In this document: positions 29,770 through 39,252 of the stretch, piece by piece | Position numbering within the stretch: the first letter of the stretch is position 1 | Layout of the letters: every line of letters begins with the position of its first letter | Origin: Spirochaetota bacterium | GTDB taxonomy: Bacteria > Spirochaetota > Spirochaetia > Treponematales > UBA12059 | Direction: 5' to 3' | NCBI GenBank assembly: GCA_029547205.1 | Contig: JAKPPT010000122.1 | Location: 1-64,000 of the forward strand | DNA: 64,000 nucleotides | Position numbers and translations under genes: made by a program | The notes under the pieces: model-generated | Told to the model about the DNA's origin: nothing | Seen by the model: the letters and a program-made list of their open reading frames with translations, nothing else | The model's database searches: none

Positions 29770-30557
29770 TACAATATACCCTTTTTCAGGTGTGTTAGCT
29801 TTCCCCTGAGCCTCAGTATAGCCTTAGTATGAAGCTGGCTTACACGGGACTCGGTAACATCGAGTACTTTTCCTATTTCACGAAGTGTCAGATTTTCATA
29901 GTAATACAATACCAGAACTTTTTTTTCATTATCAGGCAGTTCCTGAATTGCATTGACAATTACTTTTTTAATCTCTTCCCGTTCCATTACAGAATCAGGA
30001 TTTTGACTTTGTGGACTTTCAATACTATCAGCAATTGACATTTTTTCGTTTTCGTCTTTTGTATACCAAACATCATTTAGTGAGAGGACTGATGTATTGG
30101 AAACTTTGTAGAGTATATGAGCTAGCTCATCTTCCGATATTCCCATTGCACGAGCAATCTCAGAATCAGTTGCAGATCTTCCAAGTCTTGTTTCCAGCTG
30201 AGCAATCGCATCTTCAACTTCTCTGCTTTTTTGCCGAATTGAACGCGGTATCCAATCTAGATTCCTGAGTTCATCAAAAATTGCACCCCGTATACGAGTT
30301 ACTGCATATGTTTTGAATTTGACATGCTTATCTGGATCAAATTTTTCTATTGCATCAATGAGACCAAATACACCAAAGCTTATTAAATCATCAAAATCAA
30401 CAGATTGGGGCATATTGGTAGCTAACTTACCAGCTACATACTTTACAAGTGGAGCATACTGTTTTATAAAATGATCACGTAGTTTTGTATCATGAGTCTT
30501 TTTATATTCAACCCAGAGTTCATCTTCTGTTTTTTGTTGTTGTTCGCTGATAATCAT
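29769..30557 (-). CDS. fliA: RNA polymerase sigma factor FliA/WhiG (sigma28)
   Basis: LISFGVFGLIDAIEKFDPDKHVKFKTYAVTRIRGAIFDELRNLDWIPRSIRQKSR; region 4 at C-terminus. Confidence 0.95.
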   Translation of the reverse strand: MIISEQQQKTEDELWVEYKKTHDTKLRDHFIKQYAPLVKYVAGKLATNMPQSVDFDDLISFGVFGLIDAIEKFDPDKHVKFKTYAVTRIRGAIFDELRNLDWIPRSIRQKSREVEDAIAQLETRLGRSATDSEIARAMGISEDELAHILYKVSNTSVLSLNDVWYTKDENEKMSIADSIESPQSQNPDSVMEREEIKKVIVNAIQELPDNEKKVLVLYYYENLTLREIGKVLDVTESRVSQLHTKAILRLRGKLTHLKKGIL

Positions 30558-31213
30558 TAACTATTTCCCTTCCCATCTTGTCGTAACAAAGTTTGAACAG
30601 CCCTCGCTATTATTTCCGGGCTTTCTTTATCATAAACGGGTGCGTTTACTGTGGTACTGGAATAATTTATTGGTGGATTCTCCTGATGACTGGCATCAGG
30701 TTCTGAAATATCTGCAAAAACATCGCTCATGCTGTCGATATCCGGTAATACATCTAGATCATCTTGAGTTACCAGAGGTTTTGCTATGGGACCATGATTT
30801 ACCTGTACCTGTTCTGCACTTGTCTCCAGTAGCTGCTCATTTTTAACGAGTTCTATTTCTTTTTCTAAATCCTCCGAAAGCACAGAATCATCGCTTGCCG
30901 GCATTGAAACTTCCTGTGGCATAATTGATTCTTCTGGAAGTACAATATTCACAGTTTCTCCAGTCTCTTCAGGATACTGTTCAGCTTCTTGAGTTATAGT
31001 ATCTTCCAGCAGTCTTGATAAAAGATACAGGATACCATACATAATACCAGTAAATACGAGTGCAAAAAATAATGCACGAAGCAATATGTTACCAAAAGCA
31101 TTACCAGAAAAAATTCCAACAAAAAATGAGAGCAGAAAACCAGCACATGCAGCAAGTATTAAGAGTGTTTTTTCATTACTGTCACTTCCAACTGGTTTTT
31201 GCACTACAAACAC
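30557..31213 (-). CDS. Two-TM hypothetical protein with acidic cytoplasmic tail (flagellar operon)
   Basis: Two hydrophobic helices then Glu/Asp-rich region and conserved-looking C-terminal helix ESPEIIARAVQTLLRQD. Confidence 0.7.
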   Translation of the reverse strand: MFVVQKPVGSDSNEKTLLILAACAGFLLSFFVGIFSGNAFGNILLRALFFALVFTGIMYGILYLLSRLLEDTITQEAEQYPEETGETVNIVLPEESIMPQEVSMPASDDSVLSEDLEKEIELVKNEQLLETSAEQVQVNHGPIAKPLVTQDDLDVLPDIDSMSDVFADISEPDASHQENPPINYSSTTVNAPVYDKESPEIIARAVQTLLRQDGKGNS

Positions 31214-31263
31214 CTCACTTCTTACAGATTATGGTATTCCTCTATGAATAGTCAAGAATAAAA

Positions 31264-32133
31264 TCACTCATTTCCAAAAAGCTTTTTAATGAGACGCGCT
31301 ATACCTGGCTCATCACTAAAATCTGTCTTTTCTATTTTGCTTACGAGATGCTGCACTGACACTGCAGCTTTAGACTTAGGATCTGCAACAATAAAGGGCT
31401 TTTGCCTGAGCACTGATGTCGAAACAGTTGCATCTTCATAAATACAACCAAGATATTCAACTTTGATATTCAGGAATTGGCCGGAAATATTGATAATTCG
31501 TTCTGCAACCTTTCTTCCGTCAGCAACTGATTTTACCCTATTTACCACTAATTTTAGACTAAAATTTATGTTTTCTACCTCTGTTGCAATAATTTTAATA
31601 ATGCCGTAAGCATCAGTAATTGCTGTAGGTTCAGGTGTAGTAATAATAATGGCATCATCGGCAGCTGCAATAAAAGATAGCACATTGTTTGATACACCGG
31701 CACTGGTATCGATAATGATTATGTCAGCACTCGAAAGGGTATATAATTCATTGATAAAATTATGCCGTTCTTCGTCTGTTAAATTTGCAATTTTTGAAAA
31801 ACCAGAAGCTCCAGCAAGAATTTGTATTCCATAATCGGTATCAAGAAGAATTTCCCGCATCGTTTTCTGTCTGCGGATTACATGGTAGAGGTTATGCTTT
31901 GGAATAATATTAAGCATTATGTTGACATTTGCCAGGCCAAGATCTGCATCCATTACAATTACCCGCTTGCCAAGTTTTGCATAGGCAATTGCAAGATTCA
32001 CAGAAAGATTTGTTTTACCTACGCCACCTTTGCCACTTGCAACCGTAATAATTCTCGTTTTTTTAAGTGGTGAGGGACCTGAAACTGCCCTATTTCTAAC
32101 TAACTCTCGTAATTGCTGTGCTTGATCTTCCAT
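31264..32133 (-). CDS. flhG: MinD/ParA-like ATPase FlhG (YlxH)
   Basis: VASGKGGVGKTNLSVNLAIAYAKLGKRVIVMDADLGLANVN; adjacent to flhF. Confidence 0.93.
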   Translation of the reverse strand: MEDQAQQLRELVRNRAVSGPSPLKKTRIITVASGKGGVGKTNLSVNLAIAYAKLGKRVIVMDADLGLANVNIMLNIIPKHNLYHVIRRQKTMREILLDTDYGIQILAGASGFSKIANLTDEERHNFINELYTLSSADIIIIDTSAGVSNNVLSFIAAADDAIIITTPEPTAITDAYGIIKIIATEVENINFSLKLVVNRVKSVADGRKVAERIINISGQFLNIKVEYLGCIYEDATVSTSVLRQKPFIVADPKSKAAVSVQHLVSKIEKTDFSDEPGIARLIKKLFGNE

Positions 32134-32162
32134 GAAATTCTCTTTTCTCCAATAGAATTATT

Positions 32163-33335
32163 TTACTCCTCACCAGGAGTATACACACCATATTTCTCTT
32201 CCAGTTTTTGCCGTTGAATAGTAAAGCCTTCCAGATTAAGCAAAAACTGCATTGGATGCATCATTTCAATATCTTTTGGGACTTTTTGTCCTTTTGTAAT
32301 CCATGCGACTGGTTTATTAATTTCATTTAAAGCGGAAATAATGTTGCCATAATGCATGGTCTCGTCTAATTTTGTAATTATTAATGCTTGATAATTAAAA
32401 GGTTCATATTGCCGGAATATTTCTAAAAGATCCTTGGTTTTTGTTGACGCTGAAATTGTAAGAAATACCTCTGCAGTTGTACCTGCACCTTCCAGTATTT
32501 TTTTCATTTCAGCTAAATGCACCGCATTTCTTGGGCTTTTCCCAAACGTGTCTATCAAAATAATATCGGTATCATGATTCATTGCTATTGCAGTTCGAAG
32601 CTGGGAGGTAGTTGTGGTATAATCGAGCGGAACACCTAAAATATCGGCATATTTCTGAATCTGCGGCAATGCACCTACTCTGACACCATCAATTGTTATC
32701 ATGCGTATATTGCATGCCTGCTGGCCTAAAAGACCCAGATTATACATCGCAGCAAGTTTTGCAATTGTAGTTGTTTTGCCAACACCAGTAGGGCCCACAA
32801 GAATTATAATTCTTGGTTTTATTGTGGTTTTTGATGTAGTATAGTGCATGATACTATCACCAATCCATTCTACTACCTGATGTTCTACTTTTTCATAATT
32901 ATTAAGGTCTTCTATTGAAAAAGCAGTTCGTATACATTGGAGCATCGTTTCGATAAATGATGGTGAAAAATCATTAAGTTCTAATAACTCTTCAATTTTT
33001 TTTAATGTTGGATGTTTTTGTTCCTGTGCAGGCTGCTCTAGAACAACCGATTTTAAACTACGAATTTCTTCTAAGACTTCTTGAATTGCCTTTGTCTGAT
33101 TAAGCTGCTCCAAGAGCCGCTGTTTCTCCTGCTGTATCTCGTTTTGTCTTGTACTTTTGAGCTGTTCTTCTTTTACAATGTATGTAATCTCGACACCTTG
33201 TTTTCTAAAAAGCCCAAGGAACCCGCCATACGGTATGGTCCGGTGAGATAGCACTTGATACGCATCACCATATTTAGCTTGAATTTTTTCTAAAACCTCG
33301 CGATGTGTCTCACCCTGCTCAATATAGTACTGCAC
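32163..33335 (-). CDS. flhF: Flagellar SRP-like GTPase FlhF
   Basis: YGGFLGLFRKQGVEITYIV N-terminus; [29 protein letters not shown]. Confidence 0.95.
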   Translation of the reverse strand: MQYYIEQGETHREVLEKIQAKYGDAYQVLSHRTIPYGGFLGLFRKQGVEITYIVKEEQLKSTRQNEIQQEKQRLLEQLNQTKAIQEVLEEIRSLKSVVLEQPAQEQKHPTLKKIEELLELNDFSPSFIETMLQCIRTAFSIEDLNNYEKVEHQVVEWIGDSIMHYTTSKTTIKPRIIILVGPTGVGKTTTIAKLAAMYNLGLLGQQACNIRMITIDGVRVGALPQIQKYADILGVPLDYTTTTSQLRTAIAMNHDTDIILIDTFGKSPRNAVHLAEMKKILEGAGTTAEVFLTISASTKTKDLLEIFRQYEPFNYQALIITKLDETMHYGNIISALNEINKPVAWITKGQKVPKDIEMMHPMQFLLNLEGFTIQRQKLEEKYGVYTPGEE

Positions 33336-33337
33336 AA

Positions 33338-35431
33338 TTACTCCTCTATCCGTATTTCACCAATAGACTCTACCTGAATATCTGAAGCAATTTCAGGTAC
33401 CGACATGACAACTAGATCCGGTATCTCACGTTCTGAACTCGATTTTACGAGTGCTCGAGCAGCTTCGGAACAAAGCAATACCGGGAAATAGCCTTGCTTC
33501 TGAACCGCCTGCACGGCTTGTGTAAGTGCACGTATCCATTTCCGTTGTACTCCCGGTTCTAAAGCTGCTATTGCACCCATTGGTGTATCAACACGAGCAT
33601 CAATAATTTTTTGCTCAAGCGTAGGATCAATTGTTAAAACATGGAGCACCTTATCTTGATCTGCGTACTGTAAACAAATCTGTCGACCCAGTGCCTGCCT
33701 GCTTTTTTCTATGAGGAACCCAATATCCTTAGTGATTGGAGCGTAATCGGCTAATGTTTCAAATATGCTAACAAGATTTCGTATTGATACTTGTTCGCGA
33801 AGCAATCCCTGCAATACTTTTTGTATTTCACCAAGGCTTAAAACTTTTTGAACATCATCAATAACTGCAGGATAATCCTTTTTAAGCGAATCGAGCATGC
33901 TTTGAACTTCCTGTCTTCCAAGAATTGCTGATGCATGTCTCTTAATAATTTCAGTCAGATGAGTTGCAATTATACTGGGAGGATCTACTACAGTATATCC
34001 GCTCCGTTCAGCTTTATCGCGCAAATCCTCTGTAATCCAGAGAGCTGGAAGCCCAAAAGCAGGATCTTTTGTTTTTTCTCCTGAAAGCTCTTCTTGCACT
34101 GATCCTGGATTGATTGCCATATAGAGCCCGAGTCTTATTGTTCCTCGACCTACTTCCACTCCTTTAATCTTAAAACAGTATTCAGAAGGTTCGAGCCGCA
34201 TATTATCAACAATTCTGATACGGGGTACAACAATACCCATATCGAGAGCACTTTCTCTTCGTATACGAGTAATGCGTTCCAGGAGTTCAGCTCCCTTTTC
34301 TTTATCAACGAGCGGAATCAGTCCATAGCCAAGCTCCAGACTGATGGGATCCAGTGGAGCAAGTCCTGGTTGTTCCGCCTGTGTCTCTGGCTTTGCTGCT
34401 GCTTTTTCCTGTTCTTTGCTGTGTGATAACGCCTGGGCTTGTGTTTCTTTTTTTGAAAGCCGAGCACCTATCCATCCAAGGAGACCTGCAAGCGGCAAAA
34501 GCACATAAAAAGGAAAACCAGGTATGAGGCTCATTCCGCCTATAACTACAGCAGCAATTATATATATTCTGCTATTCTGTGAAAATTCTGCGGACACCTG
34601 AGCACCAAATGTACCATCCGCGTTTGCACGAGTAATGATAATACCTGTTGATGTTGAAATGAGGAGTGCTGGCAGCTGCGATACAAGCCCATCGCCTATG
34701 GTAAGCGATGCATAGGTGGTCAATGCTGTAGAAAATGGCTCTCGATGAATCACCATCCCAACTATAAAACCACCAATGAGATTTATAACACTTATTAAAA
34801 TACCAACTACAACATTTCCGGAAATAAATTTACTTGCACCGTCCATTTGTCCATAAAAATCGACTTCGCGCTGTAAGTCACGTTTTTTCCTTTTTGCTTC
34901 TTCTTCACTTATAAGACCGGAATTAAGTTCAGCATCGATGCTCATTTGCTTTGCAGGAAGCCCATCGAGCACAAACCGCGCTGCAACTTCTGAAATTCGG
35001 GTTGAACCTTTTGTTATCACTATCGTCTGTACAGCAATTAAGATGATAAACATGATAAAACCAACAACAATTCCATTTGCACCTTCTGCACCGACAACGA
35101 ACGATGCAAATGTCTTTACAATGCGTCCATCAAATTTTGTCCCCTGTGAAAGTATAAGACGTGTGGAAGAAATATTTAACGCTAAACCGAAAATAGTACT
35201 CACAAGAAGCATTGTTGGATATACTGAAAAATCTATTGCACGTTTTAGGTATAGTGTGATTAACAGTACTAACAGTGCAAGCGTAATATTGACAGCCATG
35301 AGCAAATCAAGTAGTACCGTTGGTAGCGGAAGTATGAGCATGAAAATTACCACAACTACCGCTAGCGCTACGGCATACTCAGGAGAATTTGCAATAATAT
35401 TTTTTCTCAATCGTGCTGCTGCATCAGCCAT
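33338..35431 (-). CDS. flhA: Flagellar export protein FlhA
   Basis: NITLALLVLLITLYLKRAIDFSVYPTMLLVSTIFGLALNISSTRLIL; typical FlhA C-terminal domain. Confidence 0.97.
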   Translation of the reverse strand: MADAAARLRKNIIANSPEYAVALAVVVVIFMLILPLPTVLLDLLMAVNITLALLVLLITLYLKRAIDFSVYPTMLLVSTIFGLALNISSTRLILSQGTKFDGRIVKTFASFVVGAEGANGIVVGFIMFIILIAVQTIVITKGSTRISEVAARFVLDGLPAKQMSIDAELNSGLISEEEAKRKKRDLQREVDFYGQMDGASKFISGNVVVGILISVINLIGGFIVGMVIHREPFSTALTTYASLTIGDGLVSQLPALLISTSTGIIITRANADGTFGAQVSAEFSQNSRIYIIAAVVIGGMSLIPGFPFYVLLPLAGLLGWIGARLSKKETQAQALSHSKEQEKAAAKPETQAEQPGLAPLDPISLELGYGLIPLVDKEKGAELLERITRIRRESALDMGIVVPRIRIVDNMRLEPSEYCFKIKGVEVGRGTIRLGLYMAINPGSVQEELSGEKTKDPAFGLPALWITEDLRDKAERSGYTVVDPPSIIATHLTEIIKRHASAILGRQEVQSMLDSLKKDYPAVIDDVQKVLSLGEIQKVLQGLLREQVSIRNLVSIFETLADYAPITKDIGFLIEKSRQALGRQICLQYADQDKVLHVLTIDPTLEQKIIDARVDTPMGAIAALEPGVQRKWIRALTQAVQAVQKQGYFPVLLCSEAARALVKSSSEREIPDLVVMSVPEIASDIQVESIGEIRIEE

Positions 35432-35434
35432 ACA

Positions 35435-36589
35435 TTATCGCTCCGTTCCTGTTCCAAGAAAACGTTCCCGAGCACGTTCGCTCGTTTTTACTATGTATGC
35501 AAGTACTGTTGCAATTGCATTCCAGTGCTGTTCTGGTATTATATCACCAACTTCAGTTTCTGCATAAAGTGCCCGCGCAAGTGGTCTGTTTTCAACTATT
35601 GGAACTTTATTCTCTTCCGCAATCCTTCGAATTTCCAGCGCAATTCTGTCAACACCTTTTGCAACAACCATAGGAGCAATCATTTTAGTTCTATCCCATT
35701 CGATAGCTACAGCGTAGTGGGTTGGGTTTGTAATAACCACATCAGCTTTGGGTACATTGGCAATCATATTGCGTGTTAAAAGTTCTCGCATGCGTTCACG
35801 TAATTTTGAACGAACGAGCGGATCTCCTTCCATCATTTTATATTCTTCTTTAATTTCTTGCTTGGTCATGCGCATTTGTTTTCTAAACTGCCTGCGTTGC
35901 ACTAGATAATCTAGTAATGCTAACACGAGCAGAATAACACTCGCTTCAAGCAGCACACGTAGAGCAAGTGCAGCTATAAACTGGAAAGAAACCCAAATAG
36001 TTGCTGTTTGTAATTTGAGCAGGCGAGGAATATCTGCCTGAACATTAAGATATACTAACACAATTAGAATAATTACTTTACCTATTGATTTTGCAATATT
36101 ATATAAACCATCTGTAGAAAACAATGTACGTTGAAAATATTTTATAAAATTAGGAACAATGCGTTTAAGATCGGGCCGAAGCGGTTTTGTTGTAAACAAG
36201 AAACCTACCTGCAATAAGTTTGCTCCCAACGCTGCAACAACACTGACAAGCGCAATAGGGAAAACGAGCCTTATAACATAATCCAGAAACACCATAAACA
36301 CATAGTTACCGGAAGTAGTAATATCTAGCGTTATGGATTCTGTAATAAACCATCGAAACATAGATCTAATTGTTGCCAGCATCGAAGGCGCAAAAAGTGC
36401 TAATGTAATGCTTGTGAATAGTAATACTATTGAACCTGTTAAATCCTGACTTTTTGCAACCTGCCCTTCTTCACGTGCTTTTCGCAGTTTATACTCAGTC
36501 GGTTCTTCTGTTCTGCCTTCGTCTTCGGGAGCAAACCATTGAAGATGTACATGAGAAAATAAATCTTGAGAATTTTCATAAACACTCAT
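35435..36589 (-). CDS. flhB: Flagellar export protein FlhB
   Basis: GRTEEPTEYKLRKAREEGQVAKSQDL; autocleavage motif NPTH. Confidence 0.97.
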   Translation of the reverse strand: MSVYENSQDLFSHVHLQWFAPEDEGRTEEPTEYKLRKAREEGQVAKSQDLTGSIVLLFTSITLALFAPSMLATIRSMFRWFITESITLDITTSGNYVFMVFLDYVIRLVFPIALVSVVAALGANLLQVGFLFTTKPLRPDLKRIVPNFIKYFQRTLFSTDGLYNIAKSIGKVIILIVLVYLNVQADIPRLLKLQTATIWVSFQFIAALALRVLLEASVILLVLALLDYLVQRRQFRKQMRMTKQEIKEEYKMMEGDPLVRSKLRERMRELLTRNMIANVPKADVVITNPTHYAVAIEWDRTKMIAPMVVAKGVDRIALEIRRIAEENKVPIVENRPLARALYAETEVGDIIPEQHWNAIATVLAYIVKTSERARERFLGTGTER

Positions 36590-37368
36590 GCGGTTTTCCC
36601 CTCTAACAGAATACCAAGCTGATAGAAACCAGCATCGATTAACTTTGAAAAGACCTCAATAAGATACGGCATTGTTAATGCCATAATGAGAAACGATACG
36701 AATATTGAAATTGGAAAACCTTCAATGAGCAAATTCATTTGAGGTGCAGCTCGCGTCATGAGACCCATTGCGAGTGAAACCATGAATAATGACCCAATGA
36801 TAGGAACGGCAATTACAAATGCATTTGCAAAAAGCGATGCTAGCGCTTTAATAAAATAATCTGAAAAATTAGCATGCCGCTCCATCAGAGAACTGACCGT
36901 GATGGCTTTAAGACTCCCTTTAACACCATACAGGAAGAGATACTGGAAACCCTGAACTTGAATAAACACAAACATACCAATGAGGTTAAGAAGCTGACCA
37001 ACAATAGGTATTTCCATCTGTGCGAGTGGGTCATACGTTTCTGAAATACCAAATCCCATTTGTATAGAAAAAAATTGACCGGCAGTTATAAATGATGAAT
37101 ATAAAACCGTTAGGAAAAATCCAGATATAATGCCAATTGCAGCTTCACCTACAATATAAGCCAGGTAAAGTACAGCACTTTCAGGCATAGCATATCCCAG
37201 TGATTGCGCATAAGGCAGAACAGCCATCGAAGTGCCGAATGCCAAACCGATTTTGGCGAATTGAGGCACCGAATCGCCAGAGAGCAGCGGAGCAGTTTCC
37301 AGCATTGCCAGAATTCTGACTGTGAGAAGAAAAAATAAATCTGCACGTGCCAGTACCTGGTTAAACAT
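36586..37368 (-). CDS. fliR: Flagellar export protein FliR
   Basis: FFSIQMGFGISETYDPLAQMEIPIVGQLLNLIG; order. Confidence 0.95.
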   Translation of the reverse strand: MFNQVLARADLFFLLTVRILAMLETAPLLSGDSVPQFAKIGLAFGTSMAVLPYAQSLGYAMPESAVLYLAYIVGEAAIGIISGFFLTVLYSSFITAGQFFSIQMGFGISETYDPLAQMEIPIVGQLLNLIGMFVFIQVQGFQYLFLYGVKGSLKAITVSSLMERHANFSDYFIKALASLFANAFVIAVPIIGSLFMVSLAMGLMTRAAPQMNLLIEGFPISIFVSFLIMALTMPYLIEVFSKLIDAGFYQLGILLEGKTA

Positions 37369-37371
37369 CTA

Positions 37372-37635
37372 TTACATCTCCGAAATCAATGCAAACAATT
37401 TTTGTGTATATTGCCCTAGAGATGAAAACATCCATCCAATTAAAAGCATTAAAACCAAAAGAATACCAGCAAATTTGGGAACAAAGGTAAGTGTCTGTTC
37501 CTGGATACTCGTCGTTGCCTGTAAAATACTGATGAGCAATCCAACGAGCAACGCTGTGAGCAGAACAGGAGCAGAAAGCAAGATTATCTGCCATATTGCA
37601 TTAACAAACAAAGCCGATATCGAACCGATCGTCAC
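37372..37635 (-). CDS. fliQ: Flagellar export protein FliQ
   Basis: LVGLLISILQATTSIQEQTLTFVPKFAGI. Confidence 0.97.
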   Translation of the reverse strand: MTIGSISALFVNAIWQIILLSAPVLLTALLVGLLISILQATTSIQEQTLTFVPKFAGILLVLMLLIGWMFSSLGQYTQKLFALISEM

Positions 37636-37649
37636 AGTATTGTTCCTCC

Positions 37650-38495
37650 CTACTTAACAAAAGATTGAACCAGCTCTGTTGTCATGAGCGACCAACCATC
37701 AACTAAAACAAAGAGAATAAGCTTAAACGGTGTCGATATCATTACAGGTGGAAGCATCATCATGCCCATTGACATGAGTACCGCGGCAACAACCATATCA
37801 ATAATTATAAATGGAATGTAAATTAAAATTCCTATCTTGAATGCTATTGTCATTTCATTGAGAATAAATGCGGGAATAAGCACATGTGTTGGAACGTCAG
37901 CCAATGTACGAGGCTTTGGGAGGTTGCTCAAGCTCATGAACAACCTGATGTTCTCCGGATTTTTCTGCATCTGTGAATACATGAAAATTCTAATTGGCTT
38001 TTCTGCTTCTCGATATGCTTCTTCGATACTTGCTTTTCCATCAGAAAGCGGCTTTATGGAATTGTTATATATATCAGTAAATGTGGGCCACATAATGAAT
38101 ATGGTCATAAATAAAGCTATTCCTAGCAGCACCTGATTAGGTGGCACCTGTTGTAAAGAGAGAGCCCTTTTAACAAAATCGAGTACAACTGAAATACGTA
38201 GAAAGCTCGTCATTAGTATGAGAAGTCCAGGAGCAAGCGATATTACTGTCAAAAGCAGCAATAACTGGAGACTAAAAGCTACTTCTCTCCCTGATTGCGG
38301 AGAGCGAACACGCACATCTACAAATGGAATAGCGGGAACTGGATCTGGGAATCCGGTAGTGGCACGATTATTTGCAGCATTTGCATTGGGGATAGGTACA
38401 TTGGTCGCAGTATCTGCCGGTTTTGCAGGAAAATCCTGCGCAAACAGAGACATAAATGGCAAAACTACAATCAACATACATACAATTTTTTTCAT
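37650..38495 (-). CDS. fliP: Flagellar export protein FliP
   Basis: LLTVISLAPGLLILMTSFLRISVVLDFVKRALSLQQVPPNQVLLGIALFMTIF. Confidence 0.97.
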   Translation of the reverse strand: MKKIVCMLIVVLPFMSLFAQDFPAKPADTATNVPIPNANAANNRATTGFPDPVPAIPFVDVRVRSPQSGREVAFSLQLLLLLTVISLAPGLLILMTSFLRISVVLDFVKRALSLQQVPPNQVLLGIALFMTIFIMWPTFTDIYNNSIKPLSDGKASIEEAYREAEKPIRIFMYSQMQKNPENIRLFMSLSNLPKPRTLADVPTHVLIPAFILNEMTIAFKIGILIYIPFIIIDMVVAAVLMSMGMMMLPPVMISTPFKLILFVLVDGWSLMTTELVQSFVK

Positions 38496-38522
38496 TTCCC
38501 CTCCCATCCACACTGCTTTAAG

Positions 38523-39077
38523 CTATAATTTTTTAATTCTATTGCGTTGTTCGGAAAAAATATCCAATTTTGGATTTTCCGGTTTTTTTTGTACACCAGG
38601 AAACATCTTTATAAAAATGCTTCTAAAATCTGTTGCCTGTATTTCTGGGGGTGCTTCCTGTGCCTTCACAACCATAGCATCGATGAGTTCTTTATCATCG
38701 AGTTCTGCAAGCATGGTAATTGCTGTATCACTTACACCTAAAAGCCATGCTTTTGAACCAAGTGAAAGCACATGTACTGACTTGCCAGGTGCGATTTGGG
38801 TTACTCCAAGATGCTTGATAAACGGATCTTCCTGTATAGGCCGTTTAGCTTTTCGTTTAAGGAAAACATACAAACCATACAATGAAAGCAGAACAAGCCC
38901 GAGCACTAAAAACATACGTATTATATACCACACAATGCTGGTATTTTGTGTTGCTGCAGGGGCAGTTTGAGATGGTTCCTGAAGTACTAATTTTGTCTCA
39001 TCAACTGCGGTTTGTGCATACACAATTGATAAGCACATTACCACAATGATACTTGCTACGAGAAATTTATTTTTCAA
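38523..39077 (-). CDS. fliO: FliO/FliZ-like flagellar biosynthesis protein (TTG start)
   Basis: Signal/TM plus RPIQEDPFIKHLGVTQIAPGKSVHVLSLGSKAWLLGVSDTAITMLAEL; TTG start preceded by GGGGGA. Confidence 0.85.
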   Translation of the reverse strand: MKNKFLVASIIVVMCLSIVYAQTAVDETKLVLQEPSQTAPAATQNTSIVWYIIRMFLVLGLVLLSLYGLYVFLKRKAKRPIQEDPFIKHLGVTQIAPGKSVHVLSLGSKAWLLGVSDTAITMLAELDDKELIDAMVVKAQEAPPEIQATDFRSIFIKMFPGVQKKPENPKLDIFSEQRNRIKKL

Positions 39078-39098
39078 ATGATCCCCCAGTTTGATTTA

Positions 39099-39127
39099 AT
39101 TATACACTATTCAAGAAATTAGTGCAA
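39099..39127 (-). promoter_or_regulatory. Near-consensus sigma70 promoter upstream of fliO
   Basis: Minus strand TTGCAC (39127-39122) - 17 nt - TATAAT (39104-39099). Confidence 0.75.
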
Positions 39128-39189
39128 GAAAAAAATTTATTTTAACAAAATTATTTTTTAGGGTGCCAACATAATATGCAAAACCGTTA

Positions 39190-39230
39190 AAAATAAAAAA
39201 GCTGTCTGGCACATATAGCCTGACAGCTTA
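39190..39230 (-). terminator. Rho-independent terminator downstream of fliY
   Basis: Minus strand AAGCTGTCAGGC-TATATGT-GCCAGACAGCTT followed by TTTTATTTTT; 12-bp stem with one mismatch. Confidence 0.85.
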
Positions 39231-39252
39231 TGATACATGCTATACTAGCAAA

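Noticed and set aside
34938-35567. 209-aa plus-strand ORF
   Set aside because: Antisense to flhA/flhB; composition typical of a spurious complement-strand ORF
38218-38970. 250-aa plus-strand ORF
   Set aside because: Antisense to fliP/fliO, no SD, no recognisable domain
39145-39217. TTGGCAC/TGGCAC elements resembling sigma54 -24 boxes between fliY and fliO
   Set aside because: No GC at the required -12 spacing; one copy is part of the terminator stem
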